Below are positions 42,059 through 50,525 of a DNA stretch of 63,323 bases, one piece after another. Made by a program: the position numbers and the translations under genes. Numbering within the stretch: the first letter of the stretch is position 1; every line of letters begins with the position of its first letter. Origin of the DNA: Lachnospiraceae bacterium (GTDB lineage: Bacteria > Bacillota > Clostridia > Lachnospirales > Lachnospiraceae); the NCBI GenBank assembly GCA_017467845.1, contig JAFUKH010000018.1:1-63323 (forward strand). The letters run 5' to 3'. The notes below the pieces were generated by a model, which was not told the origin of the DNA, did no database searches, and saw nothing but the letters and a program-made list of their open reading frames with translations.

Positions 42059-44119
42059 TTACCATTCTCTGTAAATATCGTCCTTCAGCTCTGACATTAC
42101 CAGATAACACTCTTTTCCGTAAAGAAGCTTTGCAGGCACTCTCCAATTTTCTCCATCATAGAATTTATCTGCAACCATCTCTCCGTCCGCATAAAGCTGC
42201 TCCACATCACACTCATCGGGAATCTCGATAAAGCCTTCCGGCGTGGATACGATAACCTTCTTCCAAGTACGCTTACGCTCTGATCCGAAGTTTAGCTCTT
42301 CTATATAAGTAGGTGTAAATACCTCTTCTACCTCCTCGAAAACTACCTGTGCAGGATGGAACTCCCTGCTGACACTTACCTTTTCGAAGTTTTCACCATT
42401 CCAGCTATAGTAAGAAAAATCACCATCCTGAATCGCCTTAATCTCTCCGTCTGCCTCATATAAATCACAAGTCTCACCAAGATACACTTTACCGGATAAT
42501 TTACGCAGGAATCTTGCCTCCTCTAACGACAAGGTTACCAGCTTTACACTGTCAACATCAACTGCAGAATCCTTACCTACCGTAGCGGTTACAACATCCT
42601 TTCCGGCAAACTTGTACTGTGGCAAGATACCTTCCGCGGCAACAAAGAAATAAGTATTACCAGTCTTGCAAAGAGGCTGCGCAGTTGCATACTCTAAATG
42701 CATACCGGATAAGTCCATATTAAACGGGAAGAAGAAGCATATCTCCCCCTTTACATCAAAGGCCGGGAACACTACCTTACCGGTATCAATCACTACGTCC
42801 TGATGATCGGCAAGCTTACCAAGTCTCTGATAATGATTCACAAAAACAAATCCGCTTTCCCCATTGGTTCTCATGCAATAACGCAGAGTCTCAAAATCCG
42901 ATGCTTCCGGCACTTCCACTGACATAACGTTCTCCATGGGTGCCAGTACATCCCCAAAATCAGCTACAAATAAATGCAACATATTCATCATTCCATACTG
43001 CGCTCTTGCCTCACCATACTGGGTCAGTGCGGTATGGAAATCATAATTCAGTACCGGTAAATCATTGGGATATCCGGTCGCTTTGCTCTCCTGCAAAGTA
43101 GACAGCTTACCGATTTTGTTTGTACCACCGTGATACATATAGTATCCCACCAGATTATTACCATCTCCCAGCTTCATAAGGGATAAAGCATATGCATCCA
43201 TTCCGGATACCACGATTCTGCGGTGGTGTGTGGACTGAAGTCCGCTTCCCAGCTCGCAGGTTGCAAAGGGATACTTCTCATAAGGAATTCTCCAGCCATC
43301 ATCAGAGGTGGTATCCTGAATAATATCAGTTCCTACCGTAGAATCATTTCTACGGGTATCAAACACATAATGTGCGCAAGGAGGAAGTTTCTTAGTATGC
43401 TCCGCCCAAGGCATATCTACATATGCCGCAAATACAGGCACCACATCATCTACCGGGATTCTTGCTCCCACTTCACTGTTCCATCCGGTCACGGTATAAA
43501 TAGGTGCTTCGTAGCCGATTTCCAGTGCCATCTCCTTCAGTGCAAGTAAGTGCTCTGCATTATCAACCAGCTCATTCTCAAACTGGATACCTACAATATT
43601 TCCACCATCTCTAAAGAACAGTCCCTGTACCTGCTCATAAATCTTTTCATACCAGATACGTGCTTTCTCCATATATCCGGGATTGTTGTCACGCAGTTTA
43701 AAGTCCTTCTCCATCAGCCAATCCGGGAAACCGCCGTTTCGACACTCTCCGTGAGCCCATGGACCGATACGGATAACCACATCCACACCCGCGCGCTGTG
43801 CTTCTAAAATGAATGCCCTGATATCCTTATCGCCGGAGAAATCAAACTCTCCCTCGATTTCCTCATGATATATCCAGAAAAGATAGGTTGCAGCCACCGT
43901 TACACCGCCGGCTTTCATCTTACAAAGCTCTTCATACCAGTCTTCCCTATTTAATCTGGAGAAATGAACCTCTCCCATTACACCAATCCAAGGCTTGCCG
44001 TTTCTCTCAAAATAAAGGCTGTTTACCTTGATTTCTTCTTTTCCGTTACTTGCTCTTCCCATCTTCAGATGGTCGCGTAAAATCTCACTTTTCTTGTATT
44101 CCTGAAACTGATATACCAT
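42059..44119 (-). CDS. GH35 beta-galactosidase
   Basis: 686-aa retaining glycosidase releasing terminal beta-galactose. The N-terminal barrel is clear: GEVHFSRLNREDWYEELCKMK, GPWAHGECRNGGFPDWL, acid/base Glu183 in QFENEL and nucleophile Glu289 in CELGSG. It has no signal peptide, so it is cytoplasmic. The ATG at 44119 is seven bases after GGGAG; the in-frame ATG at 44125 is too close to it. It is last gene of the LacI-GH53-GH35 unit, suited to finishing galacto-oligosaccharides made by GH53. Confidence 0.92.
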   Translation of the reverse strand: MVYQFQEYKKSEILRDHLKMGRASNGKEEIKVNSLYFERNGKPWIGVMGEVHFSRLNREDWYEELCKMKAGGVTVAATYLFWIYHEEIEGEFDFSGDKDIRAFILEAQRAGVDVVIRIGPWAHGECRNGGFPDWLMEKDFKLRDNNPGYMEKARIWYEKIYEQVQGLFFRDGGNIVGIQFENELVDNAEHLLALKEMALEIGYEAPIYTVTGWNSEVGARIPVDDVVPVFAAYVDMPWAEHTKKLPPCAHYVFDTRRNDSTVGTDIIQDTTSDDGWRIPYEKYPFATCELGSGLQSTHHRRIVVSGMDAYALSLMKLGDGNNLVGYYMYHGGTNKIGKLSTLQESKATGYPNDLPVLNYDFHTALTQYGEARAQYGMMNMLHLFVADFGDVLAPMENVMSVEVPEASDFETLRYCMRTNGESGFVFVNHYQRLGKLADHQDVVIDTGKVVFPAFDVKGEICFFFPFNMDLSGMHLEYATAQPLCKTGNTYFFVAAEGILPQYKFAGKDVVTATVGKDSAVDVDSVKLVTLSLEEARFLRKLSGKVYLGETCDLYEADGEIKAIQDGDFSYYSWNGENFEKVSVSREFHPAQVVFEEVEEVFTPTYIEELNFGSERKRTWKKVIVSTPEGFIEIPDECDVEQLYADGEMVADKFYDGENWRVPAKLLYGKECYLVMSELKDDIYREW

Positions 44120-44144
44120 TTCCATTCTCCCATCAGTGACATAC

Positions 44145-45689
44145 TTACTCGCCTACCAGCACAAAGTCCTTCATCAGAAGATACATTGGTGGCGCATCAA
44201 TACTGATACCCACTTTCAGATGCCCTGTTTCACATTTTATTCTTTCAATTGTATAAGGCTCCCACTCATGCTCCGTAGGATGAATTACTTCAAAGCACTC
44301 TTTTTCGCCGTCCAGCGCAAACAATTTAACATTCACATTGGTAGTGTCTACGCCCTTAATCTGCACCTGCAGACGATACTCTCCCGGTGCCAGCTCTACT
44401 TCCTGCTCCAGCAGATACGTAAACTGCTTATTGGCCTCCACACGGATAGCATTTACCGGTGGTGCCGGGAAGGGATCTACAAATTCCGGATAAATCTGAG
44501 CCATTACATTTTCTGTGTTCTCACTCATATGCCAGTATAAAAGACCATCCTCCCAATCTGCATTGTGAAGAAAATTCTTCTTACCGGAAACCTGTGCAAT
44601 AGCTTCCCCATTATCCTTTATCTTTCTGTTAGAAAGAAGCTTCTGCAGTACCTCTTCGCTGTACTGCTCCCTTTCAAAAAGAAAACTCTCAATACTCTGC
44701 ATTGCCCGGGCATCCTCATCCAACACACCCATATTGGTGTCCCAGCCCTGATGCTCACTCTGTGCCTTACAAATGGGCTCCCAGTAAAATACACCCTGAC
44801 CCATTTCATTTTCCACACTGGCAACCAGCTGCATCATTAAATCAAGTACAACCTTCTGCCCTGCTTCACTTGCCTCAAATCCCGCAATCTCTACCTGCTT
44901 CTTATCCACAAATCCATCCTGGCAAATACGCCATGGATGTGCGGTTTCCACAATCATAATAGGCTTCCCGTACAGCTTAATGAGACGCTCCATGGTTTCC
45001 TTCAAATCCTGATAGGTACCATGCCAGAAGGGATAGAAAGAAAGGCCGATAACATCGAACTCTTCCATGCCCTGCTCCAGAGCTTTATCAAACCACTCCT
45101 TAAGGAAGAAGAATCTTCCGCCCTGATCCAAATGAATCATGACCTGCATCTCCTCTTTCCCGGCCACAGCTCTGGCTCCCCGGATACCTGCATTAATCAG
45201 TTTTACCATTCCTGCATAGTCCGGCAGCTGTCCTTCCGGGAATAAAAGGCCGGAACGAATTTCATTTCCAATCTGTACTACCGACGGGAGAAGTCCCTGC
45301 TCCTTTAATGAAAGCAAAGTATCCTTCGTATAATCATAAACCGCCTGCTCCAATTCCGCAAAGCTGTAATCCTTCCATGCCGCCGGCTTTCTCTGCTGGG
45401 CCGGATCTGCCCACCAGTCTGAATAATGGAAATCCAGCATGAATTCCATATTATGTTCTTTAATTCTCTTTGCCATGGCGGTGGTATGTGCAAGACTGCA
45501 ATATCCGCCACTCTCTTCTATATTTGCAGGGGTATGCCAAAGGCGCAGACGAACTGCATTTACCCCGTATTTTTCTAATAAATCAAAGGTCTCCGTAGGA
45601 GTCCCGTCCATATCCTTCACTACCATTCCTTTGTCTTCATACTCCGGTAAAAAGGAAATATCAACACCTTTTAAAAATGCTCTACTCAT
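44145..45689 (-). CDS. GH53 endo-beta-1,4-galactanase without signal peptide, with C-terminal binding-type domain
   Basis: 514-aa enzyme. The GH53 barrel (about residues 5-345) begins FLKGVDISFLPEYEDKG, with acid/base Glu143 in QIGNEI and nucleophile Glu248 in IVETAHPW; VRLRLWHTP and FHYSDWWADP are family hallmarks. Residues about 372-514 form a beta-sandwich like a carbohydrate-binding module (possibly CBM61/CBM4-type; tentative). Unlike most galactanases it starts directly in the catalytic domain, so it should be cytoplasmic and act on imported galactan pieces. A GGAGGTGTCAT site precedes it. Confidence 0.92.
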   Translation of the reverse strand: MSRAFLKGVDISFLPEYEDKGMVVKDMDGTPTETFDLLEKYGVNAVRLRLWHTPANIEESGGYCSLAHTTAMAKRIKEHNMEFMLDFHYSDWWADPAQQRKPAAWKDYSFAELEQAVYDYTKDTLLSLKEQGLLPSVVQIGNEIRSGLLFPEGQLPDYAGMVKLINAGIRGARAVAGKEEMQVMIHLDQGGRFFFLKEWFDKALEQGMEEFDVIGLSFYPFWHGTYQDLKETMERLIKLYGKPIMIVETAHPWRICQDGFVDKKQVEIAGFEASEAGQKVVLDLMMQLVASVENEMGQGVFYWEPICKAQSEHQGWDTNMGVLDEDARAMQSIESFLFEREQYSEEVLQKLLSNRKIKDNGEAIAQVSGKKNFLHNADWEDGLLYWHMSENTENVMAQIYPEFVDPFPAPPVNAIRVEANKQFTYLLEQEVELAPGEYRLQVQIKGVDTTNVNVKLFALDGEKECFEVIHPTEHEWEPYTIERIKCETGHLKVGISIDAPPMYLLMKDFVLVGE

Positions 45690-45703
45690 ATGACACCTCC
45701 GTA

Positions 45704-46684
45704 TTAAACTCGGTTTGTGGATTTGCGGAATAAAATATCATATTCCATCATTGTCCTGCCGGGACAATCTATTCCCTGCAGTTTATTAATCATCAGCTTC
45801 CCAATCTCGTTCCCTACACGTATAGCATCAATATTCACCGTGGTGATGGAAGGAGTAAAGCTGTTTAAGCTAGAGCTGTTGTAAAGAGATGCCACCGCAA
45901 TGTCTTTTGGTATGCGATATCCCTTTTCCTGCAAAGATGACACAATATGAATGCAAATCGTATCGTCACCACAAATGATACACTCCACTTTTTTGGAAAT
46001 AATGTCCGTAATGATGGCATCCATCAGCTCCATTTTACCACCACCGGTATACACAACCTGATTATTCATGTCCAATCCATTCATCAGAATGGCATTGCTA
46101 AAGCCATCATAACGACTACGATTTACATGATAATTCATGTCCTCGATAATAAGTGCAAATTTTTTAAATCCTTTTTTGATCAACAGGTTGGTCATTGTCT
46201 CCGCTGCTTCCCCATTATCAATGTCCACCTGCAAAACTTCTTTTTTATTACATACTCCGGTCATAGCCACCGGAACATTCTGTTCTATCAAATAATCTAC
46301 GGCTATATCATGTTCCAAACTTCTGGTCAGTATTACACCATCCACCTTAGAACGCTCTACCAACTTCTTAATTCCCGAAATATCCGTAGTGGTTGCCGTA
46401 GCCAAAACGATATTGTAATCCATCAGATTGGCCACCTCACACATACCGATGAGGCAGCTGTGAAAATAAGGCTTACTGGTAATATATAGATCAGCAGGAA
46501 ATACCACGCCGATATTACCGGTCCGGGTACAGGTACTGACTGCTTTTTCTTTCTTTCCCGCATTCTCTATAAAAGCAAGGATTTTGGCACGGGTTTCTTC
46601 CCCGATTCTACCTTTGCCGGACAAAGCTCTGGACACCGTGCTTTTCGATACATTTAACTCTTTCGCAATCTCATCCAGCGTCAT
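45704..46684 (-). CDS. LacI family transcriptional regulator
   Basis: 326-aa regulator: a LacI helix-turn-helix and hinge (TLDEIAKELNVSKSTVSRAL, then residues to about 55) and a periplasmic-binding-protein-like sugar sensor (about 60-325). The ATG at 46684 follows AAGGGGG. It starts 14 bases upstream of GH53 and probably forms one transcript with GH53 and GH35. The GCGCAA-type boxes near the permease promoter (50268-50444) are good candidates for its operators; the inducer is presumably a galactoside. Confidence 0.9.
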   Translation of the reverse strand: MTLDEIAKELNVSKSTVSRALSGKGRIGEETRAKILAFIENAGKKEKAVSTCTRTGNIGVVFPADLYITSKPYFHSCLIGMCEVANLMDYNIVLATATTTDISGIKKLVERSKVDGVILTRSLEHDIAVDYLIEQNVPVAMTGVCNKKEVLQVDIDNGEAAETMTNLLIKKGFKKFALIIEDMNYHVNRSRYDGFSNAILMNGLDMNNQVVYTGGGKMELMDAIITDIISKKVECIICGDDTICIHIVSSLQEKGYRIPKDIAVASLYNSSSLNSFTPSITTVNIDAIRVGNEIGKLMINKLQGIDCPGRTMMEYDILFRKSTNRV

Positions 46685-46736
46685 ATTACATGTCCCCCTT
46701 TCCCACATTCATAATAAGTATATCACCTTATAAAAC

Positions 46737-46760
46737 GGGCTGCCACACAAATGGCAGCCC
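46737..46760 (-). terminator. Terminator of the sugar importer operon
   Basis: Perfect 9-bp stem GGGCTGCCA/TGGCAGCCC, loop CACAAA, followed on the minus strand by GTTTTATAAGG. It separates the importer genes from lacI. Confidence 0.85.
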
Positions 46761-46778
46761 ATGTTTAAAATATTTCTA

Positions 46779-48305
46779 TTAGTTCTTTACATGCTCTGCA
46801 GCCTGCTTCTCCATCTCTGCGAGAATATCACGGATGCCTGCACTTTCAAGTGCTGCTCTTAATTCCTCGATAGAAGCATCTACATCATCTACAAGACCGT
46901 TTACAAGCGGATCATAATATGTACCGATTGCTGCCTCTACAGCTGCAAACTGAGTACTTACAGAAGTAGAGTCAAAGTTGAAGCTATCGTATGGATGCTC
47001 AGCCTTAACGTTGTTGTTCCAAGCGTCAATCATTGCATCATGGGTATCATCAAGAGCAGTTCTGTCTTCAATATACTCGGTTCTCTTGATTTCCGCATTG
47101 CACCAACCCCAGTTACAGTTGCTGTCAACACCGAAGTTAGACTCATCGATTACCTTGTACTGATCATCGCCAACTGCTTCCCAATGCTTGCCTTCGATAC
47201 CGAGCATTGCAAGGTCGAATACTTCAGGATTGGTGTAGAACTCATTAAGTACCATCATAGCACGCTCTTTGTGCTCAGAGTTGATGTTGATAGCAACACC
47301 GTTGTTGATGTAAGAGTTAACCTTCTTAGGCTGAGAAGATACAGGGTCACAAATAGTTACGTTCCAATCAGGATTCTCAGCATTTGCCTGCTTAGCATAG
47401 TTCTTGCAAGAACCAAGGTTCCAGATCATACCTGCAGTCTTACCGGTTAAGAGACCGGTCTGTCTTTCATCGGTAGAGCTGAGCACATCAGGTGACCAGC
47501 AGCCTGCGTCAGCAAGCTCTTTCATCTGCTTGCAGTAATCGGTAAATCCAGGCCAATCAAGGAGATAGTAGAAATCAAGGTCGCTTGCATCCTGAGTATT
47601 AAATAATACTAACTCACCACCCTTAGGAGCACCACCGGTAGTAGTCATACCTTCGTTCTGGAAATACTGATACCAAGGACCACCCTGGCTTGCATAGATA
47701 CCGTTCTCAGCACATGCAAGATAGAATGCCTTTAATTCATCCCAGTTAGTAATCTGAGAGATACCAACCTGCTGCATAATATCGGAACGAACTGCAACAA
47801 CGTCCTGACCGAACTCATTCTGATAGTTAGGAACCATGTAAATCTGTCCGTCAATCTTAGCCTGATCCCAAGCCATAGAAGGAACTACATCCCAGATATC
47901 GGGAGCAAATGTCTGAATAAACTCTTCAGATAATGGCTGGAAACCGCCAAGTGCTACTGTCTGCTCATAATGACCCCAGCTGGAAGCGGTGAAGATTAAA
48001 TCAAACTGCTCTTCAGAAGAGAAAAGTAAGGAATACTTTGTATCATGCTCACCCCAAGATAAGAAATCTACGCTGATGGTACAGTTTAACTTTTCCTTTA
48101 AAATCTCATTAATCTTTCCGTATACTTCATCGAAGTCCGGTGTTCTGTCACCTAATAAGTACATTTTTAACTCTACGTACTCATCTGTAGTTGCTTTCAG
48201 GTCTACATCTGTATTGCTTGCGCTACCACCACAAGCGGTAAGTAAGCCTGTTGCCATTGCTGTCGCTAATGCTAACGACACTAACTTTTTCATTCTCTTT
48301 TTCAT
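46779..48305 (-). CDS. Sugar ABC transporter substrate-binding lipoprotein
   Basis: 508-aa extracellular binding protein. A lipoprotein signal peptide runs from MKKRMKKLVSLALATAMATG to the lipobox LTAC, with Cys25 as the lipid anchor. The mature part resembles LplA-like family 1 solute-binding proteins with a C-terminal DUF3502-type segment. The start follows GGAGGTCTCT. It is third in the operon after two permeases. The ligand is predicted to be an oligosaccharide such as beta-galactan pieces, from the context only. Confidence 0.9.
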   Translation of the reverse strand: MKKRMKKLVSLALATAMATGLLTACGGSASNTDVDLKATTDEYVELKMYLLGDRTPDFDEVYGKINEILKEKLNCTISVDFLSWGEHDTKYSLLFSSEEQFDLIFTASSWGHYEQTVALGGFQPLSEEFIQTFAPDIWDVVPSMAWDQAKIDGQIYMVPNYQNEFGQDVVAVRSDIMQQVGISQITNWDELKAFYLACAENGIYASQGGPWYQYFQNEGMTTTGGAPKGGELVLFNTQDASDLDFYYLLDWPGFTDYCKQMKELADAGCWSPDVLSSTDERQTGLLTGKTAGMIWNLGSCKNYAKQANAENPDWNVTICDPVSSQPKKVNSYINNGVAININSEHKERAMMVLNEFYTNPEVFDLAMLGIEGKHWEAVGDDQYKVIDESNFGVDSNCNWGWCNAEIKRTEYIEDRTALDDTHDAMIDAWNNNVKAEHPYDSFNFDSTSVSTQFAAVEAAIGTYYDPLVNGLVDDVDASIEELRAALESAGIRDILAEMEKQAAEHVKN

Positions 48306-48377
48306 AGAGACCTCCTTTTGAAATAGAAATAACTTCTTGTATGTTTAACTGCCTCTCGCAGTTTGACATCTGATTTA

Positions 48378-49301
48378 TTAACCCTTTACTGCACCGATGG
48401 TAATACCCTGTACAAAATATTTCTGTACGAATGGGAATGCAAGAATAATAGGGCCGGTTACTACGATGGTCAGTGCCATCTTAAGTGTCTGGGTAGGTAA
48501 GGACAACGCACTTACTACCGAGCTGCTTACGGTTGCATTTGCAATCAGTTTCTTATATGCTTCGATATTGTTTACCTGCTGATACAGGAAGTACTGAAGC
48601 GGGTACTTTTCTTCCGAATTAATATAAAGCATTGCGTTATACCAGTCATTCCAATATGCCAATGCGATGAAAAGGCCTACTGTTGCAAGTGCCGGCTTAA
48701 TCAGCGGCATTACTACCTTAAATAAGGTTCCTACCTCACCGCATCCGTCAATCTTTGCAGCATCAATAAGCGAATCCGGAATAGATGTGATATAACTCTT
48801 CATAACCAGCAGATTGTATACTGAGAAGGTTAATGGTAATAACAGTGCCAGATAACTATTCTTTAAGCCTAAGGTTCTGGTATACAGAATAAAAGTCGGT
48901 ACCAGACCACCGGAGAAAAGCGTTGTAAAGTAGAAGAAGAAGGAAAATCCGTTTCTCCACTCAAAATCCTTTCTTGCCAGTACATATGCGGTCATGGTCT
49001 GGATTAACAGACCCAACACCGTACCTACTGCAGTCAGTACAATGGTTGTTGCATAAGCACGAATAATGGTAATCGGCTCTTTAAATACTGTCTTATATGC
49101 CTCCAAGGAAAAATCCTGTGGCAATATGGAAAATCCATTTTCAATGATTGCCGATTCCGAAGAAAAAGAACCGGAAAGAATCATGATAAACGGAATCAAA
49201 CACAATAATGCAATAATCGAACAGAAGGCATATGCTACGATATTTAAGCAGATAACATCTTTACCAGCTTTTACTTTTCCCAAATGATTTTTTTCAGCCA
49301 T
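48378..49301 (-). CDS. Carbohydrate ABC transporter permease (LplC/UgpE type)
   Basis: 307-aa inner-membrane permease with six membrane helices. The EAA-like loop DAAKIDGCGEVGTLFKVVMPL contacts the ATPase, and the C-terminus ends FPFVQKYFVQGITIGAVKG, typical of CUT1 permeases. AGGAGGTGTAGAC precedes the ATG. It forms the translocation channel with the permease encoded just upstream (11-base gap). No ATPase gene is in the operon, so a shared MsmX-like ATPase elsewhere in the genome is likely. Confidence 0.92.
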   Translation of the reverse strand: MAEKNHLGKVKAGKDVICLNIVAYAFCSIIALLCLIPFIMILSGSFSSESAIIENGFSILPQDFSLEAYKTVFKEPITIIRAYATTIVLTAVGTVLGLLIQTMTAYVLARKDFEWRNGFSFFFYFTTLFSGGLVPTFILYTRTLGLKNSYLALLLPLTFSVYNLLVMKSYITSIPDSLIDAAKIDGCGEVGTLFKVVMPLIKPALATVGLFIALAYWNDWYNAMLYINSEEKYPLQYFLYQQVNNIEAYKKLIANATVSSSVVSALSLPTQTLKMALTIVVTGPIILAFPFVQKYFVQGITIGAVKG

Positions 49302-49312
49302 GTCTACACCTC

Positions 49313-50245
49313 CTAGAACAATGTGTAGTCTTTGTCATAAAGACTTACCAGCTTATTTGCAAGAAGCACGGTGATGAAGCACAGCACTGACTGGAACAGA
49401 CCGATTGCTGCAGACATACCGAAGTCATTGCTGGAAATCAGCGCTCTGAATGCCAACGTATCAATTACGTCCGTGGCATTATATAAAAGACCGTTGCTAC
49501 CTACCAGATTGTAGAACATATCAAAGTTGCCCTTGAAAATACCACCGATACTCATTAAGAAGAGAATGATTACGGTTGGCATAATGGAAGGAATGGTTAC
49601 CTTGAAAATTCTCTGGAACACATTTGCTCCGTCGATGGCTGCCGCCTCGTAAATAGAGGTATCCACACCCATAATCGCCGCCAGATACATAACCGATCCA
49701 TATCCCACACCCTTCCAGATGTTGAAGAAGAGTAAGATAAACGGCCATGCCGCAGGCTCCTTATAAAAAGCAAATTTCTCAAATCCTAAAGAAACAAGAA
49801 TTCTGTTGACGAATCCGTAGTCAGAACTGAAAATGTTGAATGCCATAACTCCTACGATAACCCATGAAATAAAGTATGGTAAAAACATCATGGACTGGCT
49901 CACCTTGCGGAAACGCTTGTTACGAATCTCTGTCAGGAATACCGCAACCGCAATCTGTGTGGCAGTTCCCACTACAATAAAAAGAATATTGTATAAAACC
50001 GTGTTGCGAATAACCAGTGCCGCCTGACCGGATTTAAAGAAGAACTTAAAATTCTCAAATCCGTTCCATGGACTTCCCCAGATACCGCCCTGGTAATTGT
50101 ATTTCTTAAATGCCATTACCACACCCGTCATAGGGTAATATGCAAAAACCAAGGTATAAATCACTGCCGGTGCCAGCATCAACAGATACACTCTATACTT
50201 GTACAGCTTCTTTAAAAAACGTTGAAACTTTGTTTGCTCCTTCAT
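49313..50245 (-). CDS. Carbohydrate ABC transporter permease (LplB/UgpA type)
   Basis: 310-aa membrane permease with six helices. The EAA loop reads EAAAIDGANVFQRIFKVTIPSI. The ATG at 50245 follows GGAGGAAGGAAA; the frame extends to 50287, which is less well placed. It is the first gene of the importer operon, with a promoter at 50324-50352 and operator-like boxes on either side. It works with the permease downstream and the binding lipoprotein. Confidence 0.92.
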   Translation of the reverse strand: MKEQTKFQRFLKKLYKYRVYLLMLAPAVIYTLVFAYYPMTGVVMAFKKYNYQGGIWGSPWNGFENFKFFFKSGQAALVIRNTVLYNILFIVVGTATQIAVAVFLTEIRNKRFRKVSQSMMFLPYFISWVIVGVMAFNIFSSDYGFVNRILVSLGFEKFAFYKEPAAWPFILLFFNIWKGVGYGSVMYLAAIMGVDTSIYEAAAIDGANVFQRIFKVTIPSIMPTVIILFLMSIGGIFKGNFDMFYNLVGSNGLLYNATDVIDTLAFRALISSNDFGMSAAIGLFQSVLCFITVLLANKLVSLYDKDYTLF

Positions 50246-50267
50246 TTTCCTTCCTCCCAATACCTTC

Positions 50268-50444
50268 GCGCAACTTTTTTTGCGCATATTCTTTGTTTGC
50301 GCTATGTTTCTCTCTATGATTTTATTATATTTTTATACAAAACAAAAATCAATCCGCAAGCCTAATAACATTTTTGCACAAAAAACTGTCATTTTTTACA
50401 AAATCCTTGCGCAATGCGCAACTTTTGTTCCGCTTTTGTTGCGC
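50268..50444 (-). promoter_or_regulatory. Importer promoter with five GCGCAA operator-like boxes
   Basis: Minus strand: TTGATT (50352-50347), 17-nt spacer, TATAAT (50329-50324). Around it are GCGCAA at 50268-50273, TTGCGCA at 50280-50286, TTGCGC at 50297-50302, the near-perfect palindrome TTGCGCAATGCGCAA at 50407-50421, and TTGCGC at 50439-50444. Palindromic CG-centred sites are typical of LacI-family repressors. Boxes on both sides could support DNA looping or a roadblock. Confidence 0.75.
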
Positions 50445-50479
50445 TTCATATCTAAAAACTTTATAAACTGCCAATAAAG

Positions 50480-50511
50480 AAAGGCTTAACTACTAACATA
50501 GCTAAGCCTTT
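50480..50511 (-). terminator. Terminator of the DUF5107-TPR gene
   Basis: 9-bp stem AAAGGCTTA/TAAGCCTTT, followed on the minus strand by CTTTATTGG, 15 bases beyond the stop codon. Confidence 0.75.
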
Positions 50512-50525
50512 GTCTCTGATACAAA

